64,000 nt of DNA from Bacterioplanes sp965233665 (GCA_965233665.1 CBDDTG010000029.1:1-64000); one strand, 5' to 3'; shown: positions 7,737 through 16,868, counted from the first letter of the stretch. Numbers and translations: made by a program. Notes: generated from the letters alone by a model not told the origin.

Positions 7737-8741
7737 CTAGGTCAGAAGTTGCTGGCAAGCACCGATACCAGCCGTTCGATGTTGCTTGCTGTCGCGGAAG
7801 AAGCAGCTCAGTTTGGCCTTTAGCTGCTGAGCGCTGCCCACCAAGCCTTTAAACTGGCTTTCAAATTGCTGCGTCATCACCAGCCAGTGTTGTGGATCAA
7901 TGCCCAGCCTGAGCAGCGCGGGTGGCAGGCCTTGATCAATATAACCGCGCTTATCATCACGAACTTGTCTGCCCGTCCAGTCGACTAAGTCGATGTAGTC
8001 GGTTAACTTCATTGGGATGCCTTCCGGCATGCTTTCACGAGGATTGCCAGCGAAGTTAAATAGCTCAGGAACTTGTTGAAACGGATGATTGGGTGAACTG
8101 GCTTGCTGTGCTTTACGGCTGCGTTTTTTGATCGAGGTATAATCAGACGCTTCCGGTGTTTCCGCCATACCTGCTCTAACAGGGTTTAAATCCACGTAGG
8201 CCATACAAGCAGCCAGTGCTTTTTCGTCGAGCAGTGCCTGAGACTTAAAGCGGCCCTCCCAGAAATGGCCAGTACATTTGTCTTCTTCGTTGGCCATGCG
8301 CGCTATTTTTTCGTTCAAGCGACGCATAAACCAGCTGATGGACGTTAAGCGCTCACGCCATTCGTTGGCGTACTGTTCAACTAACTGCTCTTCCACGGAG
8401 CTCAACGCTTCGCCTAACAGGTAACGTTGGGTAAAAGCATTGCCTTTGTACAGCCGATGCCAGCGCTCGATCACTTCGCGTACAGACCAGTTTGTAGCTT
8501 GATCCTGCGCGACATGCAGCACCACATGAAAGTGATTCGACATCACTGCATAGGCAGCGATGTCGATGGCAAAGGCCTGGGCTTGCTCTAGAAGCAATGA
8601 CTCTATCCAACCTCGGCGATGCTCGAAGCTGCGCCCTTCTTGGTCAAAGCCGCATAAAAACGCGCGCCGCACACAGCGTGAAACGCAGTGATAATACGGC
8701 GTAGCTTCCAGCGAAACGAGTTCCTTGCGTGGCTTGGGCAT
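7737..8741 (-). CDS. REP-associated tyrosine transposase (IS200-like, Y1/HUH)
   Basis: 334 residues. The HUH motif is in MSNHFHVVLH (about residues 67-76), and the arrangement MPKPRKELVSLEATPYYHCVSRCVRR...GFDQ...GHFWEGRFKSQALLDEKALAACMAYVDLNPVRAGM is the REP-associated (RAYT) branch of IS200-type transposases. The long C-terminal extension (after about residue 210) is usual in one marine subgroup. Such enzymes nick and join single-stranded DNA and are thought to spread REP palindromes. There are no IS-like terminal inverted repeats around it. It sits between an 8-bp tandem array and a 20-bp tandem repeat. Confidence 0.85.
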   Translation of the reverse strand: MPKPRKELVSLEATPYYHCVSRCVRRAFLCGFDQEGRSFEHRRGWIESLLLEQAQAFAIDIAAYAVMSNHFHVVLHVAQDQATNWSVREVIERWHRLYKGNAFTQRYLLGEALSSVEEQLVEQYANEWRERLTSISWFMRRLNEKIARMANEEDKCTGHFWEGRFKSQALLDEKALAACMAYVDLNPVRAGMAETPEASDYTSIKKRSRKAQQASSPNHPFQQVPELFNFAGNPRESMPEGIPMKLTDYIDLVDWTGRQVRDDKRGYIDQGLPPALLRLGIDPQHWLVMTQQFESQFKGLVGSAQQLKAKLSCFFRDSKQHRTAGIGACQQLLT

Positions 8742-8820
8742 GGCTGACTCCCAATGAATAGAATCAGCTCATAGCCTAGCCAGCAGATTTAGGCGTTGCC
8801 ATCAGGCAGCTTGCTTATCA

Positions 8821-8880
8821 TGACTGTCTTGATTAGCTTATGACTGTCTTGATTAGCTTTAGTCTTGATTAGCTTTAGCT
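8821..8880. repeat. Three tandem 20-bp repeats
   Basis: TGACTGTCTTGATTAGCTTA (8821-8840) is repeated as TGACTGTCTTGATTAGCTTT (8841-8860), then a degenerate third copy AGTCTTGATTAGCTTTAGCT (8861-8880). The array lies between the ankyrin gene and the transposase gene. Confidence 0.85.
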
Positions 8881-8900
8881 CCGTTGAATGAAACTGAAAT

Positions 8901-9269
8901 TTATCGTTTTCTTAGCAGTCTTGCAGCATCGTTGTGATTTCCAAGTTCAGCAACCTTAAGCGGTGTTTGGTCAAATTCATTCTTCAATAGTAAATCTGCC
9001 CCTGATTTAAGCAATACCTTTATTACATTGCATTTGCCATTCATTGCAGCTTGATGTAGAGGAGTATTACCAAGATCACCAACGATATTTACATCTGCGC
9101 CGTTTGCTATCAGTATTTCTACATCCTCAACCTCGCCCATTCTTGCAGCAGTGTGGAGCGGAGTATCATCAACCGCACCTCGCTGATTAACATCAATCAA
9201 TTCGATGCCTAAGAACTCCGGGTGGTCTTTATATTTCAACAAAATTTCAGTTACATTTTTTATGGACAC
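8901..9269 (-). CDS. Ankyrin-repeat protein, candidate immunity to the Rhs protein
   Basis: 122 residues with three ankyrin repeats (DDTPLHTAARMGEVEDVEIL, then GNTPLHQAAMNGKCNVIKVL, then DQTPLKVAELGNHNDAARLL) and no signal peptide, so it should be cytoplasmic. The probable start is a GTG at 9269, inside the last codons of the upstream rhs gene (10-bp overlap), which implies translational coupling. In polymorphic toxin loci the gene right after the toxin tip usually encodes the immunity protein, and ankyrin-repeat immunity proteins are known. This role is therefore inferred from position; direct toxin binding is untested. Confidence 0.75.
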   Translation of the reverse strand: MSIKNVTEILLKYKDHPEFLGIELIDVNQRGAVDDTPLHTAARMGEVEDVEILIANGADVNIVGDLGNTPLHQAAMNGKCNVIKVLLKSGADLLLKNEFDQTPLKVAELGNHNDAARLLRKR

Positions 9270-11974
9270 TTATTGGTACACTCACGTTTATGTTTATCTT
9301 TAAGGTTTTGTATTCGATTGCGCCATGTTTGAATTTTTTGGCTATGCCTACCCGGAAGCCACTTGGCATCCCAAGCTTCATATAAACTTATGCACTGTTC
9401 TGCGTGATCAATTTGTTTCGACAAAATAGAACAATCATTGCTTCCCGGTGGTGGTGGCGTGTCACAGAAGTTCTTCGCACGTTGATATTCTGCTTGTCTT
9501 GCCGAATCGTCCGTTGGCGTATCACCGGGAGTGCTGAGGGTTGCAGCCAACGCTATACCACCAGCAATTGCAGTTCCAATTCCAGCACCGACACCGCAAC
9601 CAATTGGTCCACCCCATGCCCCAGCAAGGCAACCTGCGGCAGGATTTAACCCATTCGGGTCGGTATACATTACTGGGTTTTGGTATGCATATCCGTAAGT
9701 GTTGATGCCCCCGTTTAGCCCAATTGGGTCAGACTGAACATATCTACCAAGACTGGGATCATAGTACCGATGCCAGTTATAGTGCAGGCCACTTTCACTG
9801 TCGTAGTACTGCCCCGGGAAGCGGATATTAAAGGTAATCTGGTTGTCGCTGAGGGTGCTTTCACCAAACGCTTTTTGCTCAAGGCTCCAAACTTTGTTTT
9901 GCTGGCTGTCACTGATGGCTTGTGGTGTGGCCAGGTGGTCGTTATGCACGAAATACAGCTGACCGTCGGTGTAATAGCCCAGCAGCTCGCTGCCCAGCCA
10001 CAGATATTCTCGCGTGGTGACAGCTGCTCCGCCGCTTTGAGACACGCGCTCGCTGATCAATTGGCCTTGCAAATCGTAATCGTAATAGGTGATTTGATCG
10101 CCTTGGATTTTCTGACTGCGCAGCTGATTCGGGAAGTAACGATATTCCGCAATGCCTTCGCTAATGGTCAAAGTGCTGATATGACCGGTTGGGTCGTAAT
10201 TAAACTGGCGCTCGCCCAGTTGCGTGGTTTGGCCTAATTCATTGACCACCACGGTTTGTGCGTTCACACCTTGAATGCTGTCCAGCTGATGGGAGTTGCT
10301 GGCGTAGTCATAGGTGGTGCTGCCGGGGTTATCACCGCCCAGATTGTCGTGGCTTAACCGGTTGCCAATGCCGTCGTAGGTGTAATCATCTTGCTGGCCA
10401 TGCTGCTTGGCTTGGGTTAAGCGCGATAATAAATCGTAATCAAAGTCATGTTGCTGGCTGCCCCAATCGCCTTGTTGCTGAATGGCCTTAATGCGATTAA
10501 TGGCATCCAAGGTGTATTGACGCTGACGCACAGGGTCGATGGCCGAGGTCGACAATAAGCGACTGCCGGTGAGTTGGCCGTCTAACGCAAAGTCGCGCTG
10601 CAAGCTTAAGCCGTTACCATAAGTTAGCGATTCAATGGCATTGCTAAAGGCTCGGTAATTCACATCCGATACCACGGTTTGCAATGGCGCAGCGCCATTG
10701 GCCTGCCAGTGCAAGGCGGTGATTTGACCGGCAATGTTATAGGTTGGTTTTAACTGAGCACCGCTTGGGTACACCAGTGCCTGCAACTGACCATTGGCGG
10801 CGTAGTGCCACTCGGTGGTGGTCTGGCTGGCGCTATTTGCCATCAATAATGTGCGCTTAATGACTTCGCCTGCGCCGTTGTAATGGTAGCGAGTCACATG
10901 GCCCTGACGGTCTTTGACTTCACTTAAACGACCCACAGAATTAGCACTGCTGCTCAAATCGTAGCGGTATTCCACCGTGCTGTTGTCGTGATAGGTGGTT
11001 TTAACCAAACGGTTAAGCGCGTCGTACTCATAGATGGTGACTTCGTTGCTGGCATTTGTGCTTTGCGTGCGGTTGCCAGCCGGGTCGTATTTAAACGTGG
11101 TTATGCCGGTATCTGGGCTGATGATTTTTTCCAGCTCTCCGACAAAGTTGTAAAAATAGCGTGTGATTTTGCCCTCTGTGTCGGTCACCGAGGTGATCTG
11201 ATCGTCGGCATTGTAGGTGTAGCGGGTTTCGCCTCTATTTGCGTCGGTATGTGTTTTTAACCTATCAACGGCGTCATAGTCTTTCTCAGTTAACCTTGCC
11301 AGAGGATCTTCTACTTCTACTTCGTTACCCATTAAATCATATTTAAGATTTGTAGTATTCCCCTCATAGTCAAGCACCTCCATCACACGACCAAGCTCAT
11401 CAAATGCTCTAAAAACTTGATACACGACGACACCATCTCGATCTTTAACTCTGCTTTCAAGAGGGTTGCCCGCATTATCCAGGTCATACTCGATGCGCTC
11501 ACCAGACTTATTCTGAATAGAAACTAGACGACTAGCTACATCGTACCCCATCGTCATTAAATAGCCATCGTCGTGAGTAACTTTAGTAAATAACGGATTA
11601 TTTAGATAATCGTACTTATATTCGTAGTTAACCACACGAATTCCATGTTTAGAAACCTCTCTTTCTACACGAACAACACTGCCGTAATTATCGTATGTGA
11701 TGAATATCTTATTCTCGTTTTCATCGATAATAATCTGAGGCTGCCCTCTTCCGTTATAGTCTTCTAGGCGTAACAAATGACCGAGAGCATTTTCTATAGA
11801 TGCGACATTAGATGTTCCAGCATGGTAGCTATAGCGTGTCACATCAGGCACATCTGTACGCGCACCATCTTGGGTTTCTAGGTTACCCAAATGATCATAC
11901 GTGTATTTGACCGAAGAGGCAGACACTACAGCATTTAAAAAAAGAGATAAAAACAATAAAACAAAACGGCTCAT
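9260..11974 (-). CDS. Rhs/YD-repeat protein with core domain and variable C-terminal tip (second half of a split Rhs)
   Basis: About 904 residues, beginning MSRFVLLFLSLFLNAVVSAS, a signal peptide. Then come many YD repeats (YTYDHLGN, RYSYHAG, YEYDALNRL, FKYDPAGNRT) and an Rhs core ending at about residue 765-790 (YDPSLGRYVQSDPIGLNGG...YTDPNGLNP). The DPxGL boundary is where the self-cleaved tip starts. The tip of about 120 residues has a glycine-rich hydrophobic stretch, then Cys-containing sequence with AWDAKWLPGRHSQKI, a pattern I associate with Rhs C-termini, but its activity is unknown. The start is the ATG at 11974, 4 bases after the preceding stop. A GTG at 11989 would overlap. The region 9715-11280 is visibly richer in GC than either flank. 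Confidence 0.85.
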   Translation of the reverse strand: MSRFVLLFLSLFLNAVVSASSVKYTYDHLGNLETQDGARTDVPDVTRYSYHAGTSNVASIENALGHLLRLEDYNGRGQPQIIIDENENKIFITYDNYGSVVRVEREVSKHGIRVVNYEYKYDYLNNPLFTKVTHDDGYLMTMGYDVASRLVSIQNKSGERIEYDLDNAGNPLESRVKDRDGVVVYQVFRAFDELGRVMEVLDYEGNTTNLKYDLMGNEVEVEDPLARLTEKDYDAVDRLKTHTDANRGETRYTYNADDQITSVTDTEGKITRYFYNFVGELEKIISPDTGITTFKYDPAGNRTQSTNASNEVTIYEYDALNRLVKTTYHDNSTVEYRYDLSSSANSVGRLSEVKDRQGHVTRYHYNGAGEVIKRTLLMANSASQTTTEWHYAANGQLQALVYPSGAQLKPTYNIAGQITALHWQANGAAPLQTVVSDVNYRAFSNAIESLTYGNGLSLQRDFALDGQLTGSRLLSTSAIDPVRQRQYTLDAINRIKAIQQQGDWGSQQHDFDYDLLSRLTQAKQHGQQDDYTYDGIGNRLSHDNLGGDNPGSTTYDYASNSHQLDSIQGVNAQTVVVNELGQTTQLGERQFNYDPTGHISTLTISEGIAEYRYFPNQLRSQKIQGDQITYYDYDLQGQLISERVSQSGGAAVTTREYLWLGSELLGYYTDGQLYFVHNDHLATPQAISDSQQNKVWSLEQKAFGESTLSDNQITFNIRFPGQYYDSESGLHYNWHRYYDPSLGRYVQSDPIGLNGGINTYGYAYQNPVMYTDPNGLNPAAGCLAGAWGGPIGCGVGAGIGTAIAGGIALAATLSTPGDTPTDDSARQAEYQRAKNFCDTPPPPGSNDCSILSKQIDHAEQCISLYEAWDAKWLPGRHSQKIQTWRNRIQNLKDKHKRECTNKCP

Positions 11975-11978
11975 AGAC

Positions 11979-13736
11979 TTACTCGGCACCCACTTGCTTG
12001 ACTACTTTCGACAACAAACGACCGTTTCTGTCATATGTCATTTTCGTTATAGTCTTTTCATCGACCACTTCTACCGGCAGATCAAAGTCAGGATGCCATT
12101 TAATAACCTTCTTTCTCTCATCTAGAGTTCCATATGCCTCAACACGAAGGACCTCTTGCCCTTTGTTATTACTCTCGAACTTTGTTACAACTCCATTCCA
12201 GTCAGTTTTCTCAGCTAAAAAACCATTATTATCATATCGATACTGCTTATTAGCTCCAGCACAATGATCTGAAGCATGCCCCTCAACCTTTGTTACTTTC
12301 TTTGCACCTTCAAAATCGTCAAACCAATATGTGCTTTTCTTACCTAAGGGGTTGGTCACAGTAACAGTACCATCATCGTTGTATTGAACTTCAAACCTCT
12401 CTACACCAGAGCCGAGCCTACCTCTTTCACTACTAACAGCCCGACCCAAGTTATCATATACGACTGTAGAAACTCTTCGGCCAGACTTATCGAGAATACC
12501 AGTTACATAAGTCGCAAATACAGCATCCTCATAGAGGAAGGCATAGTCAAAACCGAATTCCCCCTCAACTCGACGAAGGATCGGGTGATTGAGTATTGGC
12601 GAAAAGGAATTTTTACGCTTTTTAGGGCCCACATCGGATAAATAGTCATAGTAAAACTGCTTAACCGAACCATCAGGCAAAACCACTGAATCCAGCTGCC
12701 TAGTATTATGAGAGTGTTTAGCACTCACAACATATTTTTGCCCGCGAACATCTATTTCTCTAAGTATTAAAATACTCGGATCTGGCTTAATCATCGTCAG
12801 CGTGTGGCCTGCCCGCTTAACAAGAACCTTATTCGCCTGATACTCAACCATAACCCTTTCACCGACAAGGGGGACAATAGAAATAAGTCGTCCATCAGGA
12901 TCAAACAACTCTTTCTTATTATCAGAAAACGACAAGATAAAGCCTGATCCACTTCGTTCAAGCCTCTCTTTTCTAGATCCAACTGAAAAATACTCACCTT
13001 TGGCATCCAAATAAAATCGGATCAACTTACCATCCTCTCCATGATAATAAACATAATCAGATTCCACGTCCAAATACTGCTGATAGGAAAAAGTCCACAA
13101 CCCACTATTTGAGTTATAATAATAATTAAATGGGATCCCATCAAAATTGTTCTTCAATTCATAATATTTATTACCTGTTGCAATATTTATTGGATTAGGA
13201 GTATTATTGCAACTTCTGCCATTATTGACTGGATCACGTCCCTTCACGCACGCTTGAGATCCACTACTATATGACGAACTTGCAGCACAATAGCATTTGT
13301 GCGGCGAAAATACAGGATTTCCTGCAAGCTGATAGAATTTATTGGCTGTCGTACCAGCGTAAGAAAAACCTGAAAAACCAAGTATATCCGCACCACTATT
13401 AGTCGTACACTGCTGCTGAACTGCCACACTTGTTTTTGTTACATTTCCGAATTTATCTGTAACAGTCAGCTCACACTCCCAAGACTCTGAAGACTCATTA
13501 TAAACCGCCGAAGAGGAGTCGTATCTGGCACCATATCCCGGCATCCCTCCATAATTGCCACATACCTCACCAGGAGAAGACCCCACTACCTGATGTACAT
13601 TCTGGATACGATACGAAACAGGATCAAAATAGTAATACTCAACTCTATCATCCGAAAAAGCGATTCCCGATAACACAGCAAAAAATATAACCAATATAAA
13701 CCTAGCGCTATTAAAAAACAGAAACTTTGGGAGCAT
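11979..13736 (-). CDS. Secreted DUF6531/YD-repeat protein, N-terminal half of the split Rhs system
   Basis: About 585 residues with a signal peptide (MLPKFLFFNSARFILVIFFA). A Cys-rich segment follows (CGNYGG, QQCTTNSG, CYCAASSS, CVKGRDP, CNNTPNPIN). Next comes the start of an Rhs shell: PINIATGNKYY...FNYYYNSN, the usual DUF6531 entry to Rhs proteins, and YD-type repeats (VVYDNLGRAV, YRYDNNGFL, MTYDRNGRL). It stops at 11979 and the next gene begins 4 bases later, so the shell is made of two separately exported chains. The ATG at 13736 is chosen because the signal peptide starts there; longer upstream ATG frames add no sensible sequence. Low GC suggests transfer. Confidence 0.8.
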   Translation of the reverse strand: MLPKFLFFNSARFILVIFFAVLSGIAFSDDRVEYYYFDPVSYRIQNVHQVVGSSPGEVCGNYGGMPGYGARYDSSSAVYNESSESWECELTVTDKFGNVTKTSVAVQQQCTTNSGADILGFSGFSYAGTTANKFYQLAGNPVFSPHKCYCAASSSYSSGSQACVKGRDPVNNGRSCNNTPNPINIATGNKYYELKNNFDGIPFNYYYNSNSGLWTFSYQQYLDVESDYVYYHGEDGKLIRFYLDAKGEYFSVGSRKERLERSGSGFILSFSDNKKELFDPDGRLISIVPLVGERVMVEYQANKVLVKRAGHTLTMIKPDPSILILREIDVRGQKYVVSAKHSHNTRQLDSVVLPDGSVKQFYYDYLSDVGPKKRKNSFSPILNHPILRRVEGEFGFDYAFLYEDAVFATYVTGILDKSGRRVSTVVYDNLGRAVSSERGRLGSGVERFEVQYNDDGTVTVTNPLGKKSTYWFDDFEGAKKVTKVEGHASDHCAGANKQYRYDNNGFLAEKTDWNGVVTKFESNNKGQEVLRVEAYGTLDERKKVIKWHPDFDLPVEVVDEKTITKMTYDRNGRLLSKVVKQVGAE

Positions 13737-14399
13737 GCTTATTCTCAACCATATCAATTCAATTCCCCAAAAAGCGATATTCGCACATTTCAAACTCAAA
13801 AGCCCAACGCCACGAAGTATCACGCCATCAAAATAAAACCTACGCAAACCAGTACGTAATAAGAAATCTTAACCAGATCCAAAAGTGCGATCAATCGACA
13901 AATAAGGACACAACCGCAAAACCACAGAAAACAGCTCCCAAAACTTAAACCTTGGGGAGCTAGATAGACGCCAAGACTAGTAAACGATCTCTATAATTGA
14001 CAGCTGCGATCAACCTTTCCACAAGAAAATTTATTGCCTGGACAACCCGAAGAAGATGAGATAGCAAGCCAAACACAACAGTGTTAAGAATGGCTTTAAA
14101 AGCGTGGACATGCTCCTGCCGTTGTTGTTCACAACAACGGCCATTAAACCAGTAAAACCTATCGCCATTTACTATAAGCCACTACAGTCAGCTGCGGCGA
14201 CTTTCATGACAATACATCGACAGAGCGTCTTGTCAGGAGCCTCAAAACGAAATGGATGCAAATAGCAGGATACCGTTCAACTTAAGCGAGACCTAAGTCG
14301 ATCATCCAATACAATTCCGGATATTTCAAACAGCTCAGAAAGCACCAGCTTGATGATAGCTTGGCGATCCCCTAGGCGTTACAGAAATGCTTCAACACC
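13737..14399. other. Gene-poor region upstream of the Rhs locus
   Basis: About 660 bases, AT-rich near the rhs start and more mixed further on. A perfect 11-bp inverted repeat lies at 14118-14141. I find no supported coding frame on either strand; short frames near 13727-13948 lack any conserved feature. Confidence 0.4.
14118..14141. repeat. Strong isolated stem-loop
   Basis: GCCGTTGTTGT (14118-14128) and ACAACAACGGC (14131-14141) are perfect inverse complements separated by two bases. There is no U tract on either side, so it is not a standard terminator. It is far from any gene start. Confidence 0.5.
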
Positions 14400-14713
14400 T
14401 ATAATCCGGCAGTTTTAGTTGACCAGTATAATCCCAGCCGCGACCAACTCCATGGCGGTGGCAACCACGCCAAGAATAACCCAGACCAAGCCCCAGAAGC
14501 ACCCGCTATCGCTAAAATCAAAATCCACTCTCACTGCGCACCTTTAGTTGCGACAAAGATGCAAACCAGCACTACGAACAACTGCGCAGAGCCAACCTAA
14601 AAGCTACCTACAGCCACACCGTAAAAGCCGAACAGGCTATTGACATCCACTACAGTACTGGTATTGGCGCCCGAGCAACCGATATAATCGCCGACTTTTA
14701 TTTGCCCCCTTAG
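14400..14713 (+). pseudogene. Degraded coding relic in two frames upstream of brnQ
   Basis: From about 14400 one frame reads DQYNPSRDQLHGGGNHAKNN and continues PDQAPEAPAIAKI. Near 14520-14560 sense continues in another frame as DKDANQHYEQLRRANLKATY, then SHTVKAEQAIDIHYSTGIGARATDII, to a stop at 14711-14713. Both stretches have protein-like composition, but no start codon with a ribosome-binding site precedes them and the frame changes between them. This looks like the C-terminal remains of a gene of unknown family, with one frameshift. Its closeness to the Rhs locus makes a dead effector possible (inference). Confidence 0.35.
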
Positions 14714-14720
14714 GTGATTT

Positions 14721-16052
14721 ATGTCGACATTCCGCCGCAGCGATGTGATAGCGCTGGGTTTTATGACCTTTGCCCTGTTTTTAGGTGCCGGTAACTTAAT
14801 TATCCCCCCAGATGTGGGCCGCCAGGCCGGCACCGATTTTTGGCCGGCCACGTTAGGCTTTCTAGCAACCGGGGTTGGGCTCCCGCTGCTGGGTGTAGTG
14901 GCCGCAGCCATGTGCGGTGGCGGTTTACGTGAAATCACTCGGCCACTGCCTGCCTGGGCGGCGATTGCCTTTGGCATGGCGATTTATTTATCCATCGGAC
15001 CATTGTTCGCCATTCCGCGTACGGCCACGGTGGCGTTTGAAATGGGTACCTCGCCCTGGCTTGCCAATGGCAGTGAATCGAAAATTGCGTTGGCCATCTA
15101 CACCCTGGTGTTTTTTGTTGTCAGTGCTTATTTGGCACTGTCACCGGGCAAATTGATGGACCGCATCGGCCGCTACATTACGCCAGCCTTGATCCTGGTA
15201 TTAATTGTCATGGCTGCCGGTATTTTGTTGGACCCGCAAGGCAGTGCCGGCAGCCGCAGCGAGACCGTCGCCCAAGGCGCCTTCGCCTTTGGTTTTATGC
15301 AGGGCTACCAAACCATGGATGCCCTGGCCTCAGTGGTGTTTGGCATTGTCATTATTCAAGCCATTCGCGAGCGCGGCATTAAAGACCGTGCGTCCATCGC
15401 CCGCTACACATTAATGGCCGGCGTCATTGCGGCGCTGTGCTTGTCATTGGTATATGTGCCTCTGTCTTGGTTAGGTGCCACTAGCCATAGCGTTGCCAGC
15501 CAATACGACAACGGCGGTCAATTGATTGCGGTGTACATCACTGAAATTTTTGGCCCTGCCGGCCAGTTAATTCTGGCGCTGGTGATCACCTTGGCGTGCT
15601 TAACCACTGCAGTGGGCCTGCTCACCAGCTGCGGCGAATACTTTAACCAATTAATGCCGAAAATTTCTTATCGGGTGTTTGTGATTGTGCTGGCGATATT
15701 CAGCGCCTTGGTGGCCAACCAAGGACTGTCGCAAATCATTCAACTGTCGATTCCGGTGTTGGTCGCTCTATACCCACTCACCATGACCTTAATTGGCTTA
15801 TCTCTGGCGCGTCCATGGATGCGTGACCCGCAGCGGGTGTTTGCCTGGGCCATGGGTGTAACGGCCATCATTGCCTTGTACGACGGCTTGGCCGTTGCCA
15901 AGTTAACCCCCATTGGTTTAGAAACCTGGTATCAACAACTGCCCATGGCCAGCAGCGGCATGGCCTGGCTGACCCCAGCGCTGGTGGCCTTGGCTGTTGG
16001 TTGGGCGCTGCAAAAGCGTGAGCCAGAGGCCATCGCCAGCTTGCGCTCTTAG
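14721..16052 (+). CDS. brnQ: Branched-chain amino acid : cation symporter BrnQ
   Basis: 443 residues with about 12 membrane spans, full length for the LIVCS family. The N-terminus MTFALFLGAGNLIIPPDVGRQAG and the following IYLSIGPLFAIPRTATVAFEMG are hallmark BrnQ sequences (the helix 1 and helix 3 regions that bind substrate and Na+). It takes up Leu, Ile and Val across the inner membrane. The gene stands alone, with its own terminator shared with the convergent pseudogene. Confidence 0.95.
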   Translation: MSTFRRSDVIALGFMTFALFLGAGNLIIPPDVGRQAGTDFWPATLGFLATGVGLPLLGVVAAAMCGGGLREITRPLPAWAAIAFGMAIYLSIGPLFAIPRTATVAFEMGTSPWLANGSESKIALAIYTLVFFVVSAYLALSPGKLMDRIGRYITPALILVLIVMAAGILLDPQGSAGSRSETVAQGAFAFGFMQGYQTMDALASVVFGIVIIQAIRERGIKDRASIARYTLMAGVIAALCLSLVYVPLSWLGATSHSVASQYDNGGQLIAVYITEIFGPAGQLILALVITLACLTTAVGLLTSCGEYFNQLMPKISYRVFVIVLAIFSALVANQGLSQIIQLSIPVLVALYPLTMTLIGLSLARPWMRDPQRVFAWAMGVTAIIALYDGLAVAKLTPIGLETWYQQLPMASSGMAWLTPALVALAVGWALQKREPEAIASLRS

Positions 16053-16062
16053 GCGATAAAAT

Positions 16063-16087
16063 AAAGCGGCCGTTCGGCCGCTTTATT
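16063..16087. terminator. Bidirectional terminator after brnQ
   Basis: AAAGCGGCCG-TTCG-type stem (AAAGCGGCC / GGCCGCTTT) with a TTCG loop, flanked by an A run on the left and T residues on the right. It can serve brnQ on plus and the disrupted gene on minus. Confidence 0.85.
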
Positions 16088-16309
16088 CTGCTCTGCTGTT
16101 CGATTTTTATTATTGAAACACGATCTGCTTTGGCTGAGCCATGCCCTCTCCGCGCCACGTCTGCCAATGAATATTCAGCGCGCTAGCGCCGCCGATGTAA
16201 TGCTGATCCAATAGCGAGTAAGCGGTTCTGCGATAGCCGCGCTTGTACTCCTGCACCAGGCGCGTAATAAAACTGCGGCCGTAGCTTTTACTGAGGCTAA
16301 AATAAACTA

Positions 16310-16571
16310 GTGTCCTGAGTCAGAAGTTCGCATGCTTTCAGCGAGCCATCCAAGTTCTGTGGCGAGGCGTGCCTCACAGGCAATGGTGGTTCCATTGGCA
16401 AGAGGCAGAACGAAGCCAGAGGGTTTGAAGGGCCCGCCCTAAGGGAACGAATGGAAAGCCCCATTACGGCGTTGCTGTTCTTGAAAAGATCCCGATATTT
16501 CCTGCAAACAGCGCCTTGTACTAGCGCTTTCCATTCGCTCTGAAAATATGCGAACTTCTGACTCAGGACAC
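16310..16571. mobile_element. MITE type B (262 bp), TA target duplication
   Basis: Terminal inverted repeats of at least 22 bp: GTGTCCTGAGTCAGAAGTTC at 16310 and its inverse complement ending at 16571. The element is flanked by TA on both sides (16308-16309 and 16572-16573). TA duplication is typical of IS630/Tc1-mariner-type movement (known of the family). There is no transposase inside. Removing the element and one TA joins ...QAMAGQLV to YFSLSKSYGR in frame, so the boundaries are exact. Confidence 0.9.
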
Positions 16572-16868
16572 TAGCTGCCCTGCCATGGCCTGATGAATGG
16601 CTTGGTTAAGATTCTGCTGCCGCCAGGTGACATTATTGATTTCGACAAATTCACGCACCGGCATCAGTTGCTGCTGAGCCGCGATTTGTCGGTGGTTTAA
16701 CGCATGCTGATGAATCACAAAGCGCCCGCCATCGTCGTACTCAAGGGTTTCCATTTGCTCGGCCAAACCTTCATTTAACCAGGCAGGCATGCGCTCGGCG
16801 ATGGAGGCAAAAATAGCGTGGCTGGTTTCGTGCTTGATGGTGCGATAGGTGCTCTCAATCCCACCTAA

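Noticed and set aside
9260..13736. Type VI secretion Rhs effector
   Set aside because: No PAAR, VgrG or adaptor (DUF1795/DUF4123) gene nearby, and both proteins begin with Sec-type signal peptides.
14118..14141. Terminator call for the stem GCCGTTGTTGT/ACAACAACGGC
   Set aside because: No U tract and no gene ends nearby; kept only as an inverted repeat.
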